Shown here: in pieces, positions 52,116 through 62,802 of the stretch
How the letters are laid out: each line of letters starts with the position of its first letter
Numbering within the stretch: the stretch's first letter is position 1
From: an uncultured Collinsella sp.
Lineage (GTDB): Bacteria > Actinomycetota > Coriobacteriia > Coriobacteriales > Coriobacteriaceae
Direction: 5' to 3'
DNA: 64,000 nt
Assembly: GCA_900541035.1 (NCBI GenBank)
Contig: UQIN01000014.1
Span: 3,540 to 67,539, forward strand
Position numbers and translations under genes: made by a program
Notes under the pieces: model-generated
Databases searched by the model: none
What the model saw: the letters and a program-made list of their open reading frames with translations, nothing else
Told to the model about the DNA's origin: nothing

Positions 52116-52532
52116 ATGACAAAAATGCTCAAGATCACGCTGAATGGCGAGACGTTTCTCGCCGACATGCTCTGGGACAAGGCTCCCGAGGCATGCAAGC
52201 TGTTCGAATCATCCTGTCCAGTCGAGTCACGTATCTTTTCGGCCAAGATCTGCGATGCCGAGGTAACCTATCCTGTCTCGGGCCCCATCGCCAATTACGA
52301 GCACATCGAGAACCCCGTCTTTCACGAGCCAGCGGGCGCCGTGAGCTGGTATGGCGGATGGTCGTCAATCTGCATCTTCTTTGACGTGTGCGAGCCCTTT
52401 GGCACCTGCAACATGTTCGCCCGCATCTGCGAAGCCGACCGCGAGCGTTTTGCCGCCGCCTGCCGCAATGTCTGGGACAACCAGGGCATGTACATTAAAA
52501 ACGAAATCGTCGAGATCGAAACGGAGGCCTAA
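52116..52532 (+). CDS. DUF3830 (cyclophilin-like fold) protein
   Basis: A 138-residue protein matching DUF3830: LKITLNGETFLADMLWDKAPEACKLFES is the conserved start, with SWYGGWSSICIFFDVCEPFGTCN in the C-terminal half. The fold is cyclophilin-like but no proline isomerase activity is established. ATG 52116 has GAGGAGG eight bases upstream. It is followed 2 bases later by an unknown gene in the same direction and is divergent from carbamate kinase. Members often sit near nitrogen-compound catabolic genes, which fits this location, but the function remains unknown. Confidence 0.72.
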   Translation: MTKMLKITLNGETFLADMLWDKAPEACKLFESSCPVESRIFSAKICDAEVTYPVSGPIANYEHIENPVFHEPAGAVSWYGGWSSICIFFDVCEPFGTCNMFARICEADRERFAAACRNVWDNQGMYIKNEIVEIETEA

Positions 52533-52534
52533 AG

Positions 52535-53059
52535 ATGATGGATATCAACAATCTGCTCACGCTCGACCTTGCCGAGTACACCACTGCACTTGAGGCCCTC
52601 GCCGATCAAATGATGCTCGAGGAACCGCGTGACATCGACTACATGCGCCGCCGCAAACTCGACACCGGCCGCGAATTCGCCGTCTGGAACTTCACCGTCG
52701 GTTACTGCATGAACGCCGCCGACGCCCTCTCCCTCCTGCGAGCCCAGGCCAACGAAAACGCCAACGACGGCACCGCCGACCTCGCAACGATCAAAAACAG
52801 TGCCGCACGCCTGTGCGACTGGTTCTCGGGCGCCTTCGACGTCACCGGCAAAATGGATGACACCACGGCAATCCTCGCCCACAGCCGCGACCTCTACGCC
52901 CAGGTAGAGACTCACGAACAGTTTGCAGCCCTCACCCGCGCCACCGAGCGCTATCTGGTCCAGCTCCAATTTTGGGTTGATCGCCAGATTCCCTGGCCGG
53001 CCATCAGCGACCTCGTCCACGGCTACCGCCTACGCACGGAGTCCGGCGAGACAAGGTAA
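52535..53059 (+). CDS. Conserved-looking protein of unknown function
   Basis: A 174-residue, mainly helical, acidic soluble protein that I do not recognise. It has no signal peptide, membrane helix or catalytic motif that I can name; Cys occurs only at about 59 and 94. GGAGG lies 7 bases before ATG 52535 (a second ATG follows at once). It starts 2 bases after the DUF3830 stop, so the two are translationally linked and probably work together. Confidence 0.65.
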   Translation: MMDINNLLTLDLAEYTTALEALADQMMLEEPRDIDYMRRRKLDTGREFAVWNFTVGYCMNAADALSLLRAQANENANDGTADLATIKNSAARLCDWFSGAFDVTGKMDDTTAILAHSRDLYAQVETHEQFAALTRATERYLVQLQFWVDRQIPWPAISDLVHGYRLRTESGETR

Positions 53060-53202
53060 CCAAGCAAGCAGCACCGACAACACCCCACCATCGGGATCCA
53101 AAGTAAGAATCAGAGGGCTGGAGACGCACCCAGCAGCGTCCCCAGCCCCTTCGCAAAGTAGAGCACTGTTTCAGTGGCTTTGAGGCCTATTCGAACCTTT
53201 GC

Positions 53203-53288
53203 TATCTCCCAATTTTTGTATATTTACGACAATATTATCTGCCAATTTTTGTATGATTTTAGGCGATTCTATCTGTTAATTTTTGTCA
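53203..53288. repeat. Three 19-bp direct repeats (iterons) upstream of the ATPase gene
   Basis: TATCTCCCAATTTTTGTAT (53203-53221), TATCTGCCAATTTTTGTAT (53236-53254) and TATCTGTTAATTTTTGTCA (53270-53288) recur with starts 33 and 34 bases apart. The last ends 12 bases before the ATG at 53301. Each has a TTTTT tract. Regular spacing of about three helical turns suggests a protein array binding one DNA face. Confidence 0.75.
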
Positions 53289-53300
53289 TTTGGGGGTTTA

Positions 53301-54662
53301 ATGCTACGCCGTAAGGTCACTGATAGGCTTTTGAGCTGGAAGAATAACTCCAATAAGGCATTACTCGTTACTGGTGCGCGTCAGATTGGCAAGAGCTATG
53401 CGATTCGCGCGTTTGGAAAAAGCAACTACGCGTCGTATTTTGAGGTCAATTTACTACTCGATGTCGAAGCAAGGAATGCACTTGTTGGCGCAAAGAACTC
53501 CGTTGACTTTATCAACCGCGTAGCCCTTCTTGCGGATGCGCCGCTTGTTGAGGGCGATACGCTTGTCTTTGTCGATGAGATTCAGGAGTATCCGCAGATC
53601 GTTACACTCATGAAGGCGTTGGTCGAGGATGGGCGCTTTAGCTATGTCTTCTCGGGGTCTATGCTTGGGACTGAGTTTAAGGGGATCTCTTCTTTTCCGG
53701 TGGGGTATGTAGAGCACATTGTTATGCGCCCGATGGATTTTGAAGAGTTTTGTTGGGCAAACAGCGTCAGCGAGAATGTGCTTGCAGGCATTCGCAGCTG
53801 CCTTGTCGAGAAACATCCTGTCGAAAACTATATTCATGAGGCGATGCTCAAGAACTATAGAGCTTATATCGTTTGCGGCGGCATGCCGGAGGTCGTTCAG
53901 AATTATATTGATTCGGGTTATTCGCTCGTGAGCACACGTGAGCTTCAAACTCAGCTGGTCGATCAGTACAAAAGCGATATCTCAAAATATGCATCGACTC
54001 GAGCGTTTAACGTTCGGTCGATTTTTGAGCAAATTCCCGTTCAGCTTGAGGCGGAGTCTCATCGCTTTGTTGTTTCGTCTCTGGGTGAGGGAGCTCGCCT
54101 TAAAAAATATGAGCAGGATTTCCTGTGGCTTGTTAACGCAGGTGTTGGATTGATGGTCGCCAGGGTGACGGAGCCACGGAGTCCTCTCAAGAGGACGGAG
54201 AAAACGACAGCCTTCAAACTATACGAGTCTGATACAGGCATGCTCGCATCGCGATACCCTGGCAGCACTGCACGCGCTGTCTATCTTGATATGAAAACTC
54301 CCAACCTTGGTGGTCTCTATGAGAACGTGGTCGCGCAGGAACTCGTTGCCCTCGGGGCGGATGCATGGTACTACCAAACGCGTGAGGTCGGTGAAGTTGA
54401 CTTTGTGATCGAAGGCGTCCACGGTCATGTTGTCCCAATCGAGGTCAAATCGGGCAAGAAAGTTCGAGCGCATGCGGCCCTCGATCGTCTGATGAGTGTG
54501 GGCGAGTACAAAATTCCCGAGGCCGTTGTACTGAGCCACGAGAATCTCAGCAAAGAGGGCAAGATTCTGTACGTTCCAATCTACATGACGTTTTGTCTCG
54601 ATGAGTTTATGGAAAAGGATGACCCCAATAACGATTTCTCGTTCGCACCCATATCTCTCTAG
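53301..54662 (+). CDS. AAA ATPase with DUF4143 domain
   Basis: A 453-residue protein. The N-terminal AAA domain (about 1-190) has Walker A TGARQIGKSYAIRAFG and Walker B TLVFVDEIQEYPQ, with an SGSML sensor region. The C-terminal DUF4143 (about 225-420) ends in a nuclease-like core, YENVVAQELVAL with GEVDFVIE and PIEVKSGKK, similar to the PD-(D/E)XK pattern. GGGGG precedes ATG 53301; the upstream TTG frame is not needed. Base composition is lower in GC than its neighbours, suggesting transfer. Members are widespread, often multi-copy, and their function is unclear. Confidence 0.82.
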   Translation: MLRRKVTDRLLSWKNNSNKALLVTGARQIGKSYAIRAFGKSNYASYFEVNLLLDVEARNALVGAKNSVDFINRVALLADAPLVEGDTLVFVDEIQEYPQIVTLMKALVEDGRFSYVFSGSMLGTEFKGISSFPVGYVEHIVMRPMDFEEFCWANSVSENVLAGIRSCLVEKHPVENYIHEAMLKNYRAYIVCGGMPEVVQNYIDSGYSLVSTRELQTQLVDQYKSDISKYASTRAFNVRSIFEQIPVQLEAESHRFVVSSLGEGARLKKYEQDFLWLVNAGVGLMVARVTEPRSPLKRTEKTTAFKLYESDTGMLASRYPGSTARAVYLDMKTPNLGGLYENVVAQELVALGADAWYYQTREVGEVDFVIEGVHGHVVPIEVKSGKKVRAHAALDRLMSVGEYKIPEAVVLSHENLSKEGKILYVPIYMTFCLDEFMEKDDPNNDFSFAPISL

Positions 54663-54723
54663 CCATTTGAATCCGCAATCCAGCCCCGCCCACGCATCAA
54701 TGCATTTCCCAAGGTGCTGCGCG

Positions 54724-54826
54724 TTTCGCGGCAAAGCCGCGAAAAAGCAAAGAGATAAGAAGCCGCAACAACCACGCCCCCATCCACCCCCAAAGTAACG
54801 CGTGGTTTCGCGGCAAAGCCGCGAAA
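54724..54826. repeat. Two copies of a palindrome TTTCGCGGC-AAA-GCCGCGAAA
   Basis: The palindrome (9-bp arms around AAA) occurs exactly at 54724-54744 and 54806-54826, 82 bases apart. Neither copy is followed by a clear T-run. Confidence 0.7.
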
Positions 54827-54899
54827 CAGCGAAGGGGACGGAACGCCCGACCAGCTACGTCCTTCATCCGCCCACACAATCCGAGGACGTAGTCGTAGC

Positions 54900-55020
54900 A
54901 GGATCTGAGGGCTAACCTTCGCGGACATTCCGCAGGACGAAAGAACCCCCGCCGCACGTAGTGCGCAGCGGGGGTTCTTTCATGTCCGAGGACGTCCGCG
55001 AAGGTCAGCCCTCAGATCCT
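54900..55020. repeat. 27-bp-arm inverted repeat enclosing the por terminator
   Basis: Bases 54900-54926 (AGGATCTGAGGGCT and on) are complementary to 54994-55020 with one mismatch. The terminator hairpin 54940-54980 lies in the loop, so the whole forms a nested structure. Confidence 0.75.
54940..54980 (-). terminator. Terminator after por
   Basis: AAAGAACCCCCGC (54940-54952) pairs with 54968-54980; on the minus strand the 3' arm ends GGGGGTTCTTTC. Confidence 0.8.
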
Positions 55021-55032
55021 GCGGTGGGAGAC

Positions 55033-58572
<3,540 letters not shown>

Positions 58573-59051
58573 ATACCCCTCTCCTCTCATATAGGTATAC
58601 AGGCCCCGGCGATCGCCGGGATGTTGGCGTGATGGGATTTACGCTGTTGCTTCCAATCATCTGGCAGGCAGGCTCAGCAGCAGGTACGTGGCGTGGAGAG
58701 AAGACATGCCGAGGCGAGGGCCAGCTGATGCGCCCCACAGACCCGACCGCCCGTCTTGCACATGACCGAGCGCCGCAAAGGCCGCATGCCGGATGCTCCC
58801 GGGCACGCCCCGGCGATGGGAAGCGCCCGCAACGGAAATCCGCATGCGGGTTTATTGTACCCCGCCGTCAAGTGTAATTTCGGCAAATATAGGTGGCCGG
58901 TAAAGGTTTACCTCGGGTGACTATTGTGCGCCCGGCACCGACGGGCACAGTCCCCTGGAACCCCACAGCAGTTGCGGTGAAATAGGGAGTGTTTTTGCTG
59001 TTAACGGCCTTAATCAGTCCCTATTTCACCGCAAGTTATTGGGGGGATGAG
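58573..59051. other. Leader and intergenic region upstream of por
   Basis: No gene is supported. A 16-base perfect palindrome (CCCGGCGATCGCCGGG, 58605-58620) lies 33 bases before the por start and could fold in the por mRNA leader. The distal part holds the 58972-59034 inverted repeat. Confidence 0.5.
58972..59034. repeat. Perfect 17-bp inverted repeat
   Basis: TTGCGGTGAAATAGGGA (58972-58988) is exactly mirrored at 59018-59034 with a 29-base loop. It lies just beyond the 3' end of the FHA gene on the minus strand and has no long T-run, so it resembles the other REP-like hairpins of this window more than a terminator. Confidence 0.7.
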
Positions 59052-59546
59052 TTAGAGGGCACCGAGGAGGATGGCGTAGGTGGTGGATTCGCCGAGTTTG
59101 AGCTCGTCACCGGGGCTGAGCCGGGCGGAGCGGCCGGGCTCTACTTGAATACACACACTCGTGGCCCCGTTTACCACCACGGTGCCGTTCGTGGACGACA
59201 GGTCCTCGACAAACCATGCGCCAGAATCGTCGCACCAGATATGGGCATGGCGGGCCGAGACGTCGTCACCGACGTCGGTGATGTCGCCCTCCCCCGTTGC
59301 CAGCGCGCCGATCTCAACACCTTCCTCACTCGGCTGAATCCAGCGCGGGGCGCTCACCACGTAGCCGTTTTGCACGCGCAGCAGTCCCAGCGGATGCGCC
59401 GGCGCGACCTCGTGCTCGCCCGACTTGGAACCAAGGCGGGCGTGAGAGCAAACGGCATAGGGAACGAATCTTGCGGATGTACTCCTCGACGTCAGGCAGG
59501 TAAGCCCCACGAAGTCACCGGGGAGGCCCAAGCGGCCCGGCACCAC
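59052..59546 (-). CDS. FHA domain protein, probably 5'-truncated or frameshifted
   Basis: The last 120 of 164 residues read as a real protein, ending in an FHA domain: GALATGEGDITDVGDDVSARHAHIW, LSSTNGTVVVNG and ARLSPGDELKLGESTTYAILLG. The first 45 residues from the GTG at 59546 look like read-through. In the next frame the same bases encode the more natural LPDVEEYIRKIRSL, opening just after a stop. This suggests a frameshift near 59465 and a gene remnant of a larger FHA protein. A phosphothreonine-binding function applies to the intact family only. Confidence 0.5.
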   Translation of the reverse strand: MVPGRLGLPGDFVGLTCLTSRSTSARFVPYAVCSHARLGSKSGEHEVAPAHPLGLLRVQNGYVVSAPRWIQPSEEGVEIGALATGEGDITDVGDDVSARHAHIWCDDSGAWFVEDLSSTNGTVVVNGATSVCIQVEPGRSARLSPGDELKLGESTTYAILLGAL

Positions 59547-59974
59547 TTCCAGATTCTGACCAGGGCGAGTCGTTCGCCGGTGGCTGAAGGCTCGCTCCCA
59601 CCCAAAAGGGGAGATTCGCGTTGTTCCCCAATCGCTCTCGCATCTTTCATTTTGCTCGAGGTGGGCTATAAAAACTTTCCTGGTGAAAGGCGGCGATTGG
59701 TTTCCTTTCTTTCTAGAGGAGCGCGCCTGTAATCTGTTTTCATCCTAAATCAAGTTGAGATCGGACCTTCCAGAGGCAAGTCGACTCAAACTGCGAGGCT
59801 CCATGTTGGAATAAAGAGCGCTGTCGAAGTGCCAACAACACAAAGCTTGCCAGTCTCAAATAGAACCTTTTGGGAGTCCGATTGGGCCGCACACCGAATC
59901 CCCGCTGGTGGTTTTTTATAGCTGCGTAACAATAAACAAGGTTAGTGCCAGTCCAGCATGAAATTGAGGAACGT
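59547..59974. other. Intergenic region before the RiPP cluster
   Basis: No convincing gene. GC content drops from about 59.65 kb onward, marking the border of the AT-richer accessory block. The maturase promoter should lie here, but no clear -35/-10 pair was found. Confidence 0.5.
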
Positions 59975-61333
59975 ATGCATTTTTCCTCAGTAAGTGATCG
60001 TCGTTACTGCTTCGATGAGGTCACTCGCAATTGCTTTCAGGTTGACCAAGCATCAGAAGATGCGCTTCGCATATTTGAAGCATCGGGAAGAACGGTCAAC
60101 TCGAAGTTGCTAACAAAGTCACTTGCTGCGAAAGGCTACGACCAAACGACCATAGCAGAACTTGAAGGCGACATTGATGAGTATCAACGATTGTCTGAGC
60201 GGACTTTCTTAACAAAAGACACGCCTCGAAAACTTAGATCCATCGAACTCCACGTTTCACATGCATGCAACCTTGGTTGTAGTTACTGTTTTGCCGGTAA
60301 AGGAGATTATGGAACGTCTCCTCTGCTGATGACAGACGAGATAGCCTTCAAGGCGGTCGACTACCTCGTCGCAAGTTCATCGGAAAACGAAACGCTTGCG
60401 ATCGTCTTTTTTGTTGGGGAACCCATGATTAACGAGCCGCTGATATGGAAAACGGTCGACTATTCAAAAAGAATATACCCCAATAGAAACTTTACCTATT
60501 CTATTACGACCAACGGAACGCTTTTGAATGACACTGCTGTGAATTCTTTCAAGGAGCACGGGTTTTCTGTTCTGATTAGTCTCGATGGTACAGGATGCAA
60601 GCACGATGCATCGCGCCCGTACAAGACGGGAGGCGGCTCTTTCTCCGATATCGACAAAAACGTTCGTCGTTTTTCCGAGTCGTTCCCCTTCGGCGCAAGA
60701 GCGACCTTAACAAATAATAACTGTAACCTTGTTGAAGACTATCTTCAGTTTAAAGAGATGGGCTTCAGAAGGATTTACTTCTCGCCCGTGAGCTCATTCG
60801 ATGAGAATATCAAACTCGACGAACACTCATTAAACAAAATCAGGGCGGGCCTAATAGATTTGGCGGATCAATATCTCAAACAGATTGATCAAGGGGAAAA
60901 GCCCTTGTTTAGAACATTGAAAACTGCAGTTGATTTGATTATGAGCAACAGGATCGCCTTTGTCGGATGCGGGGCTGGCAGGCGTTTTATTTCCGTGACT
61001 CCCGAAGGGGACGTATACCCCTGTCACAGGTTTGTCGGGATGATGCGATTCAAAATGGGCAACATCGTCACCGGAATTGACGAAACTAGGTATATTGAAA
61101 ACTGGAGTCAGGGTGTCGAAAAAAGAATTGACTGTACGGACTGTTGGGCTCGGTCTTTCTGTGGTGGGGGCTGTAGCTGGGAGGCTGCAGACGAGCACGG
61201 CTACTTGCCCAAGAGTCTACACCCTGCATCATGTGAATATAGAAAAATGTGCTACGAGATGGCTTTTGACCTTATTTCCCGCCACTCATCTTCGCAGGAG
61301 AAAAATCAACGAGAAGCTACTGTATCGGAATAA
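59975..61333 (+). CDS. Radical SAM/SPASM peptide maturase with N-terminal PqqD-like region
   Basis: A 452-residue enzyme. Residues about 1-80 resemble a RiPP recognition element (PqqD-like: YCFDEVTRNCFQVDQASEDALRIFE and on). The radical SAM domain carries C98-C102-C105 in HACNLGCSYCFAGKGDYG, the context of SCIFF/PapB thioether-forming maturases. The usual GGEP SAM motif reads VGEP. The C-terminal SPASM region (from C332 in GCGAGRRF, C350 in VYPCHRF, then CTDCWARSFCGGGC) binds two auxiliary clusters. GAGGA before ATG 59975 sets the start. Two short Cys/Asp-rich genes follow, its likely substrates. Predicted to install Cys thioether bridges; linkage chemistry is inferred. Confidence 0.88.
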   Translation: MHFSSVSDRRYCFDEVTRNCFQVDQASEDALRIFEASGRTVNSKLLTKSLAAKGYDQTTIAELEGDIDEYQRLSERTFLTKDTPRKLRSIELHVSHACNLGCSYCFAGKGDYGTSPLLMTDEIAFKAVDYLVASSSENETLAIVFFVGEPMINEPLIWKTVDYSKRIYPNRNFTYSITTNGTLLNDTAVNSFKEHGFSVLISLDGTGCKHDASRPYKTGGGSFSDIDKNVRRFSESFPFGARATLTNNNCNLVEDYLQFKEMGFRRIYFSPVSSFDENIKLDEHSLNKIRAGLIDLADQYLKQIDQGEKPLFRTLKTAVDLIMSNRIAFVGCGAGRRFISVTPEGDVYPCHRFVGMMRFKMGNIVTGIDETRYIENWSQGVEKRIDCTDCWARSFCGGGCSWEAADEHGYLPKSLHPASCEYRKMCYEMAFDLISRHSSSQEKNQREATVSE

Positions 61334-61458
61334 GCGGTTCAGCGCATTGCTGTCACCATTGTGGAGGTGTTCGTTCTTCTGATTACCGTCTGCGAAGCTT
61401 ATTGCTACGTTCGCCGAAACCATTCTAGAAATATGGTGAACTAGACATCTTGGTTTGT

Positions 61459-61464
61459 TATACA
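61459..61464 (+). promoter_or_regulatory. Putative extended -10 promoter for the precursor genes
   Basis: TG-T-TATACA (61456-61464) fits an extended -10 element 39 bases before the first precursor start. No good -35 is seen. It could give the peptides a separate, stronger transcript than the maturase. Confidence 0.35.
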
Positions 61465-61502
61465 CAATATTGAGGTTTTTCTGCACTCAAAGGGAGGTAG
61501 TC

Positions 61503-61706
61503 GTGAAGCATATTCATCCGATTAATCCAGGAAGTGGCGACGAGGCAGGCGTGAAGCCGATGTCTTTTGACTGCCTCTTGGGCATTACTGACATCTGTAC
61601 TGTTTATGATAAAGCAGATGGCTGTGGTGCATACGATTACTGCGACTATGACATGGATGGCGGCAGCATCTGCGTTGTAGATCACTGTGGCATTGATCAA
61701 ACGTAG
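61503..61706 (+). CDS. RiPP precursor peptide 1, six Cys, CX(n)D repeats
   Basis: A 67-residue peptide starting at GTG 61503, with GGGAGG 6 bases upstream. It opens with KHIHP, followed by a Gly/Asp/Glu leader to about residue 22. The core has six cysteines (24, 32, 41, 47, 57, 62), each followed by Asp: at +6 (D30), +4 (D36), +4 (D45), +3 (D50), +3 (D60) and +3 (D65). This resembles the repeated CX3D of freyrasin, in which Cys sulfur is joined to the Asp beta-carbon. The leader/core border is not known. It shares its start and all six cysteines with the next gene. Confidence 0.82.
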   Translation: MKHIHPINPGSGDEAGVKPMSFDCLLGITDICTVYDKADGCGAYDYCDYDMDGGSICVVDHCGIDQT

Positions 61707-61736
61707 TCTCTAATTGGATTAAGGTGAGGAGCTGTT

Positions 61737-61916
61737 ATGAAGCATATCCATCCTGTTGGTTCAAATGAACATCCTCCCGTTGAGCCTTGTTGTCTTGGAG
61801 TTGATATATGCAATTTTTACGACATCGCCGAGTGCCCTGTTGCGGATTGGTGCTATGTCGATAAAGAATCAAGCTGTGTTTTGCCAGCAGATTGGTGCGA
61901 TCCAGTTGACGAGTAG
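61737..61916 (+). CDS. RiPP precursor peptide 2, paralogue of precursor 1
   Basis: A 59-residue peptide from ATG 61737, preceded by AAGGTGAGGAG, 30 bases after precursor 1. It opens MKHIHP and has seven cysteines (18, 19, 25, 33, 39, 47, 54). C19, C25, C33 and C54 are in exact CX3D motifs (D23, D29, D37, D58); C39 is followed by D42 and C47 by D52. The six from C19 on align with those of precursor 1; shared blocks are CLG-x-D-I-C and Y-D before the third cysteine. Two related peptides suggest a two-component product or diversification by one maturase. Confidence 0.8.
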   Translation: MKHIHPVGSNEHPPVEPCCLGVDICNFYDIAECPVADWCYVDKESSCVLPADWCDPVDE

Positions 61917-61994
61917 TTTTGTGGCTAGGAACTATTTGGTCCAATTCAGAATAAGATGGGAACAAATACCAAAATCTCGTGTCTGGGAGGAGTT

Positions 61995-62102
61995 ATGCCA
62001 TTATTGCAAGGTCTCGTTGGATTAGCCTTTATACTTGCGTTATATCTGGCGCCTTTTTTAATTCTATTCTTCATTATCCGACTCTTTCTTCGGAGAAAAT
62101 AG
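61995..62102 (+). CDS. 35-residue membrane peptide
   Basis: ATG 61995 with GGGAGGAG 5 bases upstream encodes a short peptide that is one hydrophobic helix (LLQGLVGLAFILALYLAPFL, then ILFFIIRLFLRRK) ending in Arg/Arg/Lys, so it should insert with the C-terminus inside. It is in the same direction, 78 bases after precursor 2, before the cluster terminator. It could be an immunity, export-helper or regulatory peptide; no family is recognised. Strength of the binding site and position argue that it is translated. Confidence 0.6.
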   Translation: MPLLQGLVGLAFILALYLAPFLILFFIIRLFLRRK

Positions 62103-62802
62103 GAGTGTCACGCAAACATTAGCGTAGCTTTCTTCCAATATGAGCCGAGCATTGGCAAGTGGAATAAGAAGCCCGACCGTTCGCCACATGAAAGTGATCG
62201 GACGGGCTTCTCTATTTAACCCGGGCCGCCACCCATAGCGGCTTTCCAAGCGTATTCTCAGTGCAAAGCAATCGTCAGTTTAATCCTATGCGCTGATACC
62301 GCATTTCATTTGTTCGGCTCGAATTCTACGGCCTGGCAACCCTCGCACTCTCCGGCAAATGGATTGAACGCGAAGGCAGAGATGATGTGTGCGTGGACAT
62401 CGAGGCTGCTGTAGGCAACATACTGGGACATGGACCCCCGCTGCGCGTGGTATGCGGCCCGGCATATTCATTGCCGTCCAACCCCGCGTAGTTGCAGCAA
62501 AGGGTGGAACCTCAATGCTCAGCTCATGTTGTCCGTGGGACACGAGAATCGTAAGTACACTTTGGTGCGATTCTCACGCTGATACTGAGCCACCTGGAAT
62601 AAGATACGTCGCGACAACACTTCGCTTCACCTCTGTCTCGACAAGATGACGTAGACTAAAGTTTCCTTTAGTAAGAGAACGAGAACTATATCTGAAAGCG
62701 TTGCGATGGCGTGAAGGCACCGAGTCCGAACCGCCTGAATGCTACGTGCATCTGCATCGCCTTTTTGTTATCTCTGCCAGTTGGGTAGCACTACACTTGT
62801 CA
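62103..62802. other. Non-coding and decayed sequence between RiPP cluster and ABC gene
   Basis: Contains the cluster terminator, then no intact gene over about 590 bases. An open frame without a start codon at 62297-62491 (FVRLEFYGLATLALSGKWIE and on, to a stop) looks like the C-terminal remnant of a protein. A small hairpin joins GAGAATCG (62544-62551) with 62568-62575. No tRNA is seen. Confidence 0.5.
62167..62216 (+). terminator. Terminator of the RiPP cluster
   Basis: AGAAGCCCGACCG (62167-62179) pairs with 62199-62211 with one mismatch; CTATTTAA follows. It lies 65 bases after the membrane-peptide stop. Confidence 0.7.

Larger units (their letters stand above)
54663..55032. other. Convergent intergenic region with palindromes
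   Basis: No gene is present. The region holds two copies of a 21-base palindrome, a long inverted repeat and the por terminator, each listed separately. Confidence 0.65.

Noticed and set aside
53203..53288. Possible mini-CRISPR array
   Set aside because: Three repeats of 19 bases with 14-15-base gaps are too short and too AT-rich for CRISPR, and no cas gene is present.
59492..59650. A 52-residue minus-strand open frame (MKDARAIGEQRESPLL and on)
   Set aside because: It has no ribosome-binding site and overlaps the FHA remnant; the Trp/Arg-rich sequence looks like non-coding DNA read as protein.
62286..62649. Short Cys-rich open frames on both strands
   Set aside because: They looked like further RiPP precursors, but they lack the KHIHP start, binding sites and Cys/Asp spacing, and lie beyond the cluster terminator.
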